From the NCBI GenBank assembly GCA_964458125.1, contig CAYWHE010000036.1, positions 1-24,402 on the forward strand: 24,402 bases of DNA, read 5' to 3'. Below the pieces are notes generated by a model, which saw only the letters and a program-made list of their open reading frames with translations, did not search any database and was not told the origin of the DNA. Position numbers and translations under genes: made by a program. Below are positions 1 through 7,636 of this stretch, piece by piece. Within the stretch, counting starts at the first letter, position 1. Each line of letters starts with the position of its first letter. Source of the stretch: CAYWHE01 sp964458125 (lineage in GTDB: Bacteria > Bacteroidota > Bacteroidia > AKYH767-A > OLB10).

Positions 1-51
1 AGTTGAGCGGGAGTAATTTTTCTTCATTGGATAATGAGGGCTTTTGAAAAA

Positions 52-240
52 ATGAAAGCAAAAAATAACCAAAACTCTTCCTGCCAGTAAGATTTTTTTG
101 GCCAATTGTACTGTTTCCGGGGTGAAAAGCACCTTATTCTGGTTCTCCTGTATCAGCTCCAGTTATCCGGCTTTCATTTCCGGTTTATAGTCAAGGATAT
201 CCTGACAATTTTTTATCAATTCCGGGATTTCATGTATCTT
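52..240 (-). pseudogene. decayed reading frame, possibly a PIN-domain protein remnant
   Basis: No intact gene is present in the first 267 bases. On the minus strand one frame reads like protein (KIHEIPELIKNCQDILDY, then LELIQENQNKVLFTPETVQL, then AKKILLAGRVL). It is interrupted by an in-frame TAA at 163-165 and preceded by an in-frame TAG near 258-260, and sense-like sequence fades below about 70. The alternation of acidic helices with a 'TPET..LAKK.L..G' stretch resembles the central part of uncharacterised PIN-domain (VapC-like) nucleases. I see neither the N-terminal acidic motif nor the C-terminal 'WNFKH' end, so the family call is weak. It could be any decayed accessory gene. Confidence 0.3.
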
Positions 241-273
241 CACCACACCTGATGCGGGCTAACTGATTTGATC

Positions 274-2640
274 ATGCTTTTTAAGCGAAGAAACGTTATT
301 ATTCTCACCTGCTGGTTCCTTCTTACCGTATTCCAGGTTAAGGCTACCCATATCGTAGGAGGTGAACTGAACTACCGGCATCTCGGCAATTCGGTATATG
401 AGATCAGGCTGACCGTCTACCGCGACTGTTATAATGGCGTACCGCCATTTGACAACCCGGCTTCCATCGGAATTTTTGATGCCAACAACAATCTGCTCAG
501 TGAACTGCTGATGCCTTTCCGGGGATCAGATACGATTCCTCCCACGATCAATTCGCCTTGTTTTATTCCGCCCACGAATATCTGCTACGAGGTAACAACC
601 TATATTGATACGCTCACACTTCCTCCGGTTCCGGGAGGTTATCAACTGGCTTACCAGCGGTGTTGCCGGAATCAGACCATCCTGAATATCATCAATCCGC
701 TGAATACGGGGGCCACCTATTACGCCAGCATTCCTCCATCTTCAGTCACCACCCAGAACAGCAATCCCAAATTCAATTTCTGGCCACCTCCGTTTATTTG
801 TGAAAACGTGCAATTTGTATTTGATCATTCCGCGACTGATTATGACGGTGATTCCGTCGTATATGAACTTTGTGTTCCATACGAAGGCGCCACCTTCAAT
901 GCGCCTCAACCCCAACCTCCGAATAATCCGCCTTACCTGAATGTGGTCTGGCAGCCACCCTATAACCTGAATAATTTACTGGGCGGAATTCCGCTTACCA
1001 TCAATAATTCAACGGGTTTACTGACAGCCACACCCAATACCATTGGACAGTTTGTGGTTGGTGTATGTGCGGAAGAATACCGGAACGGAATCCTGCTGAG
1101 CACGACCAGGCGGGATTTTCAGCTCAATGTGGTTCCCTGTCCCACCCTGCTCATTGCTGCTTTACAGAGTCCGACAGTTATTTGCGGCAGTTTCCAGGTT
1201 TCTTTTCAGAATAACAGCATTGGAGCTTCCGCCTACCATTGGGATTTCGGTGATCCCAACACCACTTCGGATACCTCCAACCAGGTTTCACCCTCCTATA
1301 ATTATCCGGATACCGGAATATATGCTGTCACACTCGTGGCCTTCTCCAATGTCAATCCCGGATGTACCGACTCCACCACCGGCTATGTTCACTTAGTGCC
1401 TGCTTATACGGCCTCCTTTAATTACGATACCGCCCAATGTTCCAACATGGTTCAGTTTACGGATACCTTTGCCGCCATAAATGATCAGACGTACCAGTGG
1501 AACTGGCTTTTCGGAGACGGGAATCAATCCAACCTGCATAACCCCTCTCATCTTTATGCAGGAGGCGGAGGCTACCCGGTAACGCTGATTGCCACTTCTT
1601 CCCAGGGATGTATGGATACGGTTACCCTGAATATTACATTACCATTCCTGGTGGAAACGAATGCCCAGCCGCAGGCCATGGTGCAATGTTCAGGGGAATG
1701 CAACGGCCTGGCACAAGCGATAGCATCCAACGGAACTCCTCCCTATACTTATTCCTGGAATGATCCCCAGGCCCAGCCAACACAAGCCGCCGACAGCCTT
1801 TGTGCCGGTACGTATACGGTTACCGTAACCGATGCATCAGGATGCACTTCCACGGACGCGGTTACCATAACCAGCCCTTCAACGCTGACAGCGGATACGG
1901 CATCCACAGATGCATATTGCGGCGGACGATGCATCGGAACCGCCACCCTCCTGCCTTCCGGAGGTACGCCTCCCTATACCTATTCCTGGAATGATCCGGC
2001 GCAGCAAATCAGCCCGACAGCCACCGGTTTATGCCCCGGAATATACCTGGTAACCGTTACGGATCAGCACGGATGTACATCCGTGGATTCAGTGACCGTA
2101 CATTATTCCGATGCCCATCCGGTCATACAGGCTACTGCTGATGCAGACACCTTGTTTTACGGGCAGTCCACCACCCTCCATGTGACGCAGTCGGCCGGGT
2201 ACCAATATGCCTGGTCACCCGCACAGTCGATCAGTTCCGTCAGTGACCCGAATCCGGTAACCACACCTTCGGACAGCATTACGTATTACGTAACCGTTAC
2301 CGACATCAACGGATGCCCATCCACGGATTCTGTTACCATTTATGTCAAAATTCCCCTGTGTGATGAACCGGAAATTTTTATTCCAAACGCATTTACTCCA
2401 AATAACGATAACCGGAATGACCGGGTATTTGTCCGGGGCGGATCCATCGCAGAGCTTTACTTTGTCATCTATGACCGCTGGGGTGAAAAGGTTTTTGAAA
2501 CAACAGACATTCACGAAGGGTGGGACGGCACCTATAAAAACAAACTGGCTGCACCAGGCGTATTTGTCTATTACGTGGAAGCAACATGCTCCAATAAATA
2601 TACCTTCTTTAAAAAAGGTAACATTACGCTTATACGATAA
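274..2640 (+). CDS. PKD/SprB-repeat surface adhesin with T9SS type B (gliding-motility) C-terminal domain
   Basis: Large secreted surface protein, about 788 residues. An N-terminal signal peptide (MLFKRRNVIILTCWFLLTVF) is followed by a Cys-rich region starting THIVGGELNY, common at the start of Bacteroidota PKD adhesins. Two PKD-like domains lie near residues 300-370 (YHWDFGDPN) and 390-460 (WLFGDGN). Two tandem SprB-type repeats of 77 residues span about 470-623 (each with GTPPYTYSWNDP and a VTVTD..GCTS strand). An Ig/PKD-like segment ends in TYYVTVTDINGC. The last ~90 residues are the type B C-terminal domain (IFIPNAFTPNNDNRND...YDRWGEKVFE...GWDG), the export signal for the type IX secretion system. 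The frame is also open from TTG at 268, but ATG 274 gives a normal signal peptide. It lies 2 bp before the PorP/SprF gene, so the two are probably co-transcribed. The ligand is unknown; adhesion or gliding is inferred from family. Confidence 0.9.
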   Translation: MLFKRRNVIILTCWFLLTVFQVKATHIVGGELNYRHLGNSVYEIRLTVYRDCYNGVPPFDNPASIGIFDANNNLLSELLMPFRGSDTIPPTINSPCFIPPTNICYEVTTYIDTLTLPPVPGGYQLAYQRCCRNQTILNIINPLNTGATYYASIPPSSVTTQNSNPKFNFWPPPFICENVQFVFDHSATDYDGDSVVYELCVPYEGATFNAPQPQPPNNPPYLNVVWQPPYNLNNLLGGIPLTINNSTGLLTATPNTIGQFVVGVCAEEYRNGILLSTTRRDFQLNVVPCPTLLIAALQSPTVICGSFQVSFQNNSIGASAYHWDFGDPNTTSDTSNQVSPSYNYPDTGIYAVTLVAFSNVNPGCTDSTTGYVHLVPAYTASFNYDTAQCSNMVQFTDTFAAINDQTYQWNWLFGDGNQSNLHNPSHLYAGGGGYPVTLIATSSQGCMDTVTLNITLPFLVETNAQPQAMVQCSGECNGLAQAIASNGTPPYTYSWNDPQAQPTQAADSLCAGTYTVTVTDASGCTSTDAVTITSPSTLTADTASTDAYCGGRCIGTATLLPSGGTPPYTYSWNDPAQQISPTATGLCPGIYLVTVTDQHGCTSVDSVTVHYSDAHPVIQATADADTLFYGQSTTLHVTQSAGYQYAWSPAQSISSVSDPNPVTTPSDSITYYVTVTDINGCPSTDSVTIYVKIPLCDEPEIFIPNAFTPNNDNRNDRVFVRGGSIAELYFVIYDRWGEKVFETTDIHEGWDGTYKNKLAAPGVFVYYVEATCSNKYTFFKKGNITLIR
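1681..2142 (+). repeat. two tandem 231-bp SprB-type repeat units inside the adhesin gene
   Basis: Unit A is 1681-1911 and unit B 1912-2142, exactly 231 bp (77 codons) apart. DNA identity is highest in the block coding GTPPYTYSWNDP: bases 1741-1766 and 1972-1997 differ at one position. The rest is diverged but keeps the C..C spacing and the VTVTD strand. The in-frame period means copy number could change by recombination without breaking the gene. Confidence 0.8.
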
Positions 2641-2642
2641 TC

Positions 2643-3704
2643 ATGAACCTGACCCTGCCTGTAACTTTCTTTTTCAGCGGATTACCCACCCGGATTTCAC
2701 CGGCCGGCCTTTTCATTTTGATGATCCTTCTTCCAGTCCGGATGTTTGCACAGGATATTCATTTTGCCCAATACATGTACAGCGCGCTGAATCAAAACCC
2801 AGCCAATACCGGGATGTTTGACGGTGACTACCGCTTTGCGGCAAGTCACCGGGAACAATGGAATTCCGTTTCAGTGCCTTACAAAACCTTTTCGGCTGCA
2901 TTTGATATGAATATCGAAAAATTAAATTTTGGTCAAAATAAAATAAATGCAGGCCTTCTGTTGAACAGTGACAAGGCCGGAGATTCCGAGTTCGGCACCC
3001 TGGACGGAGAGTTGTCCTTAGCCTGGTTTCGGCCGGCGGGTACCGGTTCCCGCCATATTTTTTCTGCAGGACTGCAGGCGGGTGCAATTCAGCGAAGCAT
3101 CCGATACAACAAGCTGACCTTCGACAATCAGTTTAACGGGGATGTTTTTGATCCATCCCTGTCACCCGGCGAAAATTTTGAAATCAGCCGGTTTTATTAT
3201 TTCACTCTCAATGCCGGGGTGGCCTGGCAATACCGTGTTAATTCCAAAACCAGTATCGGGACAAGCTTTGGTTTGCAGCACCTGAATAAGCCGAAGCAAT
3301 CTTTTTTTAAGGAAAAAACCGTCCGGTTGCCGTTGCGTCTCCAGGCCAATATGCATGCGGCCATTTCCCTTTCGGATGATATCAGTCTCCTGCCGGATGT
3401 TGCCTTTATGAAACAAGGCACCTTTACAGAGTGGCTTGGCGGGGCACAGGTCAAGTTCAACCTCTCCACCAAACCCGGAAAACAATATGCCCTTTATCTT
3501 GGAATGGAAGGCCGTATTCGGGATGCCCTGATACCCATGGTCGGACTGGATTATAATGCCCTGCACCTGGGCATCAGCTATGACATTAACACCTCCGGGC
3601 TGAAAAGAGCCAGTAACGGCCGCGGAGGCCTTGAACTGGCCCTGGTGTATATCATTAAAAAAGTAAAAAATCCCGGCATTAAGCCGCCTTGTGTCATTTA
3701 TTAA
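2643..3704 (+). CDS. PorP/SprF family type IX secretion outer-membrane protein
   Basis: Outer-membrane beta-barrel protein of 353 residues, the usual size for PorP/SprF. The N-terminus has a long hydrophobic signal region ending MILLPVRMFAQ; the mature start DIHFAQYMYSALNQNPANTGMFDGDYR carries the family signature (D.HFSQ...P...NPA.TG.F.G..R). The rest alternates amphipathic strands, including LNAGVAWQYRVNSKTSIGTSFGLQHLN and the closing LHLGISYDIN. SprF-type proteins work with the T9SS to export or anchor the type B cargo encoded next to them, and the adhesin stops 2 bp upstream. The start at 2643 is the first ATG after that stop; an internal ATG (MILLPVRMFAQ) would give a shorter signal peptide and is possible. 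Typical operon partner, nothing missing. Confidence 0.92.
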   Translation: MNLTLPVTFFFSGLPTRISPAGLFILMILLPVRMFAQDIHFAQYMYSALNQNPANTGMFDGDYRFAASHREQWNSVSVPYKTFSAAFDMNIEKLNFGQNKINAGLLLNSDKAGDSEFGTLDGELSLAWFRPAGTGSRHIFSAGLQAGAIQRSIRYNKLTFDNQFNGDVFDPSLSPGENFEISRFYYFTLNAGVAWQYRVNSKTSIGTSFGLQHLNKPKQSFFKEKTVRLPLRLQANMHAAISLSDDISLLPDVAFMKQGTFTEWLGGAQVKFNLSTKPGKQYALYLGMEGRIRDALIPMVGLDYNALHLGISYDINTSGLKRASNGRGGLELALVYIIKKVKNPGIKPPCVIY

Positions 3705-3755
3705 AAGGCAGGTATGCAGGTTCCATCGATTTCATTTTTTACCGGTCAGCCAATC

Positions 3756-5711
3756 ATGAACAAACTGTTTATTGTCATTTTCCTTTCGTGGTCCGTTACA
3801 GGCTTGGCGCAAACCAAAATGGCCTATATACAAGCCGGCAACAAATCCATGGAGGAGGGCGACTATTATACAGCAGGAACTTTTTATCAGCAGGCGCTGG
3901 CATTTGACGACAATGATGAACAGGTTATTTACAAGATTGCTGAAGCCTGCAGGCTTTACAACGATTACAAAAACGCATCGCTGCACTATGAAAAACACCT
4001 GGGTATGGACCACAAGGGCCTGAAACCGAAGGCCGCATTTTATGCCGGCGAAATGCGTAAATTCCTGGGCGATTATACCGGGGCGAGGAAATTTTTTGAG
4101 GATTATGTTTCCAGGCATCTTCAGGACAGCGATTACTTCCTGCTGAAAAGCAAAAACGAAATCATTTCCTGTGATACGGCCCTGCGCCTGCTTTCGGATA
4201 CAACCGCCATCCTGATCATGGCAGCTGGCAATACCGTAAATACCATATACAATGATTTTGGCGCACAGCAATCCGGAGACAGTGTACTTTATTTTTCTTC
4301 CCAGCGATTTGAGGAAACCTCCTCTTCAGAAAAAAACAAAAAAAGTTTTGTTTCCAAAATTCTGAAAACGGAAAATAACGGGTCCACCTGGAGAAGTCCA
4401 CTGCCGATTGACCGGTTATTCAATCCTGCGGGTTACCTGAATTGCAACAGCAGTATATCAGCGGATCACCGGTTGCTTTTTTTTACCAGATGTACACCCG
4501 TCACGCTTTCGAAATACCATGCGGAATTGTATTTCAGCAAATGGGAAAAAGGAAAATGGCAAAATCCGGTTAAGGCCGGCAAGGAAATCAACAACAGGGT
4601 GTATACGTCAACGCAACCGGCACTCGCTGCTGACGGGGCAGAAGGGTATATACTTTATTTTTCTTCGGACCGGCCGGGTGGATACGGAGGAATGGATTTA
4701 TGGAAAAGTAAGTTCCGCAACGGGCAGTTCAGCCCGCCGGAAAATCTTGGTCCAATGATCAATACCCGGGGTGATGAAATCACGCCATTTTTCGATAACC
4801 TCTCCGGCATCCTGTATTTCAGTTCAGACTGGCATGCCGGACTCGGGGGATTTGATATTTTTCAATCTGTCCTGCTGAACGGTAATTTCTCCATCCCCCT
4901 GAACATGGGATATCCGCTTAACAGCAGTTGTAATGATCTGTATTTCACGGTAACGCATACCGGGAAAGACGGCCTCTTCACATCCAACAGGCCGGGTTCC
5001 ATGTTTCTTTATACCCAAACCTGTTGTTACGATATTTTCCGATACGAAATTCCTGGTTCTGCCGTTGCCCCCAGGGACAGTTCCTATAAGCTTGATTCAT
5101 TGATGCATGCTGAAATCCGGCAACGGATTGCGGATTCTGCAGCACTAACGGTATACCTTCCGTTAAAACTATATTTTGATAATGACCAGCCCGGACCCAG
5201 GAGCCTGGATACGGTTACAAAAAAAACGTATGAAGCAACCTACCTGCAATACCAGGCCAGAAAAATGGAATACCTGGATGCCTTTACCCGGGAGCCAGGG
5301 GCTGATTCGATCCAGGCAGCGGTTCGTGACTTTTTTCAGCGTACACTGGAAAAAACCTATCAGGACCTGGATACTTTTTCTTCTTCCCTACTGTACCAGC
5401 TGAAGCAGGGAAGAAAAATCGAACTGACCATTCAGGGTTGCGCCAGTCCGCTGGCTAAAGGCGATTACAATGTCAACCTGTCCAGGAGAAGGATTTCAAG
5501 CCTGGTAAATTTTCTAAGCGTGTATCAGCAGGGTGAAATCGCAACTTATATCCGTGACGGCTCACTGGAACTGAAATACGATCCTGCAGGTGAGTCGCTT
5601 GCGGCCCCCGGTGTAAGTGATAACTTAAACGATAAACGAAACTCCGTTTATCATCCCAAAGCCTGCCTGGAAAGAAGGATTGAGGTCACCGGCGTCCGGT
5701 TTTTAAACTGA
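3756..5711 (+). CDS. PorE-like envelope protein: TPR, PD40 beta-propeller, OmpA-like C-terminus
   Basis: About 651 residues. A signal peptide (MNKLFIVIFLSWSVTGLAQ) fixes the likely start at 3756; the frame is open from 3714 but that would place 14 residues before the signal. TPR-like helices cover about residues 20-120 (AGNKSMEEGDYYTAGTFYQQ, then NDYKNASLHYEKHL). PD40/WD40-like propeller blades with LYFSS(D/Q)R motifs cover about 165-415. The C-terminal part begins LPLKLYFDNDQPGPRS near 467, has an insertion of about 80 residues, and ends in an OmpA-like half-domain (IQGCASPLAKGDYNVNLSRR). In T9SS systems such proteins connect the outer-membrane machinery to peptidoglycan, and the position after the adhesin and PorP/SprF genes fits this. 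The usual peptidoglycan-contact Asp of GxTDxxG is not evident. The carboxypeptidase-regulatory domain of classical PorE is not visible, so this is a PorE-like paralogue. Confidence 0.85.
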   Translation: MNKLFIVIFLSWSVTGLAQTKMAYIQAGNKSMEEGDYYTAGTFYQQALAFDDNDEQVIYKIAEACRLYNDYKNASLHYEKHLGMDHKGLKPKAAFYAGEMRKFLGDYTGARKFFEDYVSRHLQDSDYFLLKSKNEIISCDTALRLLSDTTAILIMAAGNTVNTIYNDFGAQQSGDSVLYFSSQRFEETSSSEKNKKSFVSKILKTENNGSTWRSPLPIDRLFNPAGYLNCNSSISADHRLLFFTRCTPVTLSKYHAELYFSKWEKGKWQNPVKAGKEINNRVYTSTQPALAADGAEGYILYFSSDRPGGYGGMDLWKSKFRNGQFSPPENLGPMINTRGDEITPFFDNLSGILYFSSDWHAGLGGFDIFQSVLLNGNFSIPLNMGYPLNSSCNDLYFTVTHTGKDGLFTSNRPGSMFLYTQTCCYDIFRYEIPGSAVAPRDSSYKLDSLMHAEIRQRIADSAALTVYLPLKLYFDNDQPGPRSLDTVTKKTYEATYLQYQARKMEYLDAFTREPGADSIQAAVRDFFQRTLEKTYQDLDTFSSSLLYQLKQGRKIELTIQGCASPLAKGDYNVNLSRRRISSLVNFLSVYQQGEIATYIRDGSLELKYDPAGESLAAPGVSDNLNDKRNSVYHPKACLERRIEVTGVRFLN

Positions 5712-5808
5712 TTTCCGAAATTCAACGGGATGTCGGATGGCTGCAGGATCAGCATTCAGCCAGCAGTCCGGTGTATGCGAAAAACCCATGTTTTTTCCCG
5801 GATATCGC

Positions 5809-6759
5809 CTAAACATCCAGATCCCCGATCCTGTCTTTGGCCGACAGAAATTCTTCCCATAATTCCCTGACGATTTGGGCAGCGGGCAAAATGCTGCGGA
5901 TGGATCCGGAAACCTGGCCGATTTCGAGTTCCCCTTCATCAAGGTTACCTTCAAACATGCCTGCTTTGGCACGGGCACGCCCCAGGAGGAATTTCAATTC
6001 CTCTGCGGATGCCCCTTTTGTTTCGGCTGCTTCCACCTGCTCATAAAATTTGTTTTTTAAAAGCCGCACCGGGGTCAGCTGTTTCAGCATCAGTTTTGTA
6101 TCTCCCTCCCGGGCCTGAATCACCGCATTTTTAAAATTCTCATGTGCTGACGATTCCAAAGAAGCTACAAAACGGGAGCCGATTTGCACACCGTCCGCGC
6201 CCAGGGCAAAAGCAGCCAGCATGGCGTTTCCTGATCCGATCCCGCCTGCCGCTATCAGAGGAATCGAAACCGCGTTCCGGACCATAGGGATCAGGCACAT
6301 GGTGGTGGTTTCTTCCCGTCCGTTGTGTCCGCCGGCTTCAAATCCTTCCGCTACGATGGCATCTACACCGGCCTCCACGGATTTCAACGCAAACCTGACA
6401 TTGGACACCACGTGAACCACCTTGCAACCGGCCTCCTTCAAGATTCCTGTCCATGTTTTTGGATTTCCGGCCGATGTAAAAACCACAGGTACTTTTTCAG
6501 CAATAATTGTTTTGACATGGGACTCAATGTCCGGATATAATAAAGGAAGGTTTACGCCGAACGGCCGGGCTGTTGCTGATCTGCATTTTCGTATGTGACT
6601 CAGCAGGATGTCGGGATACATGGAGCCGGCACCGATAATACCAAGTCCGCCGGCATTGCTGACAGCCGATGCCAGTTCCCAGCCGCTGCACCAGATCATT
6701 CCGGCCTGCACGATCGGATAACGGATTCCCAGCAGGGCTGTAATTCTGTTTTTCTTCAT
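5809..6759 (-). CDS. nitronate monooxygenase / 2-nitropropane dioxygenase family flavoprotein
   Basis: FMN-dependent TIM-barrel enzyme of about 316 residues that would oxidise alkyl nitronates. The start at 6759 (MKKNRITALLGIRYPIVQAG) matches the family N-terminus; the frame is open to a TTG at 6837, but those 26 extra residues look non-homologous. Recognisable segments are IVQAGMIWCSGWELASAVSNAGGLG (FMN/phosphate side), the active-site loop GFEAGGHNG with candidate catalytic His145, and AAGGIGSGNAMLAAFALGADGVQIGSRF, the flavin-phosphate site. The C-terminal half is helical. FabK-type enoyl-ACP reductases share this fold, so specificity is not proven. The SanA-like gene upstream ends about 75 bp before this start on the same strand, suggesting joint transcription. 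Confidence 0.85.
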   Translation of the reverse strand: MKKNRITALLGIRYPIVQAGMIWCSGWELASAVSNAGGLGIIGAGSMYPDILLSHIRKCRSATARPFGVNLPLLYPDIESHVKTIIAEKVPVVFTSAGNPKTWTGILKEAGCKVVHVVSNVRFALKSVEAGVDAIVAEGFEAGGHNGREETTTMCLIPMVRNAVSIPLIAAGGIGSGNAMLAAFALGADGVQIGSRFVASLESSAHENFKNAVIQAREGDTKLMLKQLTPVRLLKNKFYEQVEAAETKGASAEELKFLLGRARAKAGMFEGNLDEGELEIGQVSGSIRSILPAAQIVRELWEEFLSAKDRIGDLDV

Positions 6760-6833
6760 ACTTCCATTCTGTTTTTCAATACCCATCCGATCCGAAAGTT
6801 TTCTGCCCGGTTCAAACCGCATGGTAATTATAT

Positions 6834-7466
6834 TCAATCATTCATCAGCCAGTCATACCAGCACCGCAGCCTTGCCAGCAATTCACGGAGTCGGTCGTGT
6901 GGGTCGCTCCCTGCAGGATGGGGGGCAGCTTCGAGTCCGAAGGCATTCAGATTCATACACTCCGCCAGGAACAATGCCCTTTCCAGTTGCCGGCGTTGAC
7001 TGATAATAATCAGCGTCCCGGCGCCCAGGTGATCGCGGGCTCTTTGCAGGGAATGAAAGGTCCGGTCACCGCCATGGTCAGGATAAATAACGACAGCCGG
7101 AATTCCCATTTTCACCAATTCATTTTTCATATCGTTTGGTTCGTTGTAATAGGGTTTATTACTGATACCGCTGACGATTATTTTTTTTATTTTTCCATTC
7201 CTGTACAATTCTGCAGTTTTATCCATGCGGGATGCAAAGGAATAATTCCGGCTGACCGGATCGGTTGTAGTACCGGCACCCAGTACCAATGCAAGGGGAT
7301 AATCGGGCAGGCTCTGAACCCGGTCAGTGATCCGATTCCGGACTGACAGACTGATGAACTTACTGTTGAGGATAACCAGCGCCGGCGTCATCAGCAACAT
7401 CCAACCGGCCATCCAGCCTATACGCCTGATCACCTGCGAAAAATAAGGAAATTGTTCCGTTGCCAT
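6834..7466 (-). CDS. SanA/YdcF-like DUF218 membrane protein
   Basis: Small inner-membrane protein of about 210 residues. One transmembrane helix near residues 15-35 (WMAGWMLLMTPALVIL) is followed by a DUF218 domain (LALVLGAGTTTDP...NYSFASRMDKTAELYRNGKIKKIIVSG, then GIPAVVIYPDHGGDRTFHSLQRA). The layout matches SanA (vancomycin-sensitivity/envelope barrier protein) better than the two-helix YdcF. The exact biochemical function of the family is unsettled, with envelope integrity the usual suggestion. The frame is open to 7574, but ATG 7466 puts the transmembrane helix near the N-terminus; the extra upstream residues have no family likeness. The stop abuts the open frame leading into the nitronate monooxygenase gene. 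Confidence 0.75.
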   Translation of the reverse strand: MATEQFPYFSQVIRRIGWMAGWMLLMTPALVILNSKFISLSVRNRITDRVQSLPDYPLALVLGAGTTTDPVSRNYSFASRMDKTAELYRNGKIKKIIVSGISNKPYYNEPNDMKNELVKMGIPAVVIYPDHGGDRTFHSLQRARDHLGAGTLIIISQRRQLERALFLAECMNLNAFGLEAAPHPAGSDPHDRLRELLARLRCWYDWLMND

Positions 7467-7586
7467 CCCAACAAATCCGAAAACTAATAAACATTCCTTT
7501 CGGGAAGGACCATTTCTTTCGGTGGCCATCAGGAAATTCATCCGGTTTACACAAACCCCCGCTGGCTGATGCATGAATATTCAGCC

Positions 7587-7617
7587 AAAAAAAAGGCTGC
7601 CGTTATTGGGCAGCCTT
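7587..7617 (-). terminator. intrinsic terminator of the M36 protease gene
   Basis: Perfect 9-bp stem (7593-7601 paired with 7609-7617, AAGGCTGCC type) with a 7-base loop. Read on the minus strand it is followed by an uninterrupted T run (A run at 7587-7594 on the plus strand). It lies 20 bp after the protease stop codon at 7637. Confidence 0.88.
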
Positions 7618-7636
7618 CCGTAAAAATGTTGACTGG

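Noticed and set aside
5712..5808. GGCTG/CAGCC hairpin between convergent genes as a terminator
   Set aside because: Only 5 bp of stem, a long loop and no T tract on either strand.
6595..7346. Plus-strand frames of 134 and 149 codons opposite the nitronate monooxygenase and SanA-like genes
   Set aside because: Antisense shadows of well-supported minus-strand genes, with no conserved motifs.
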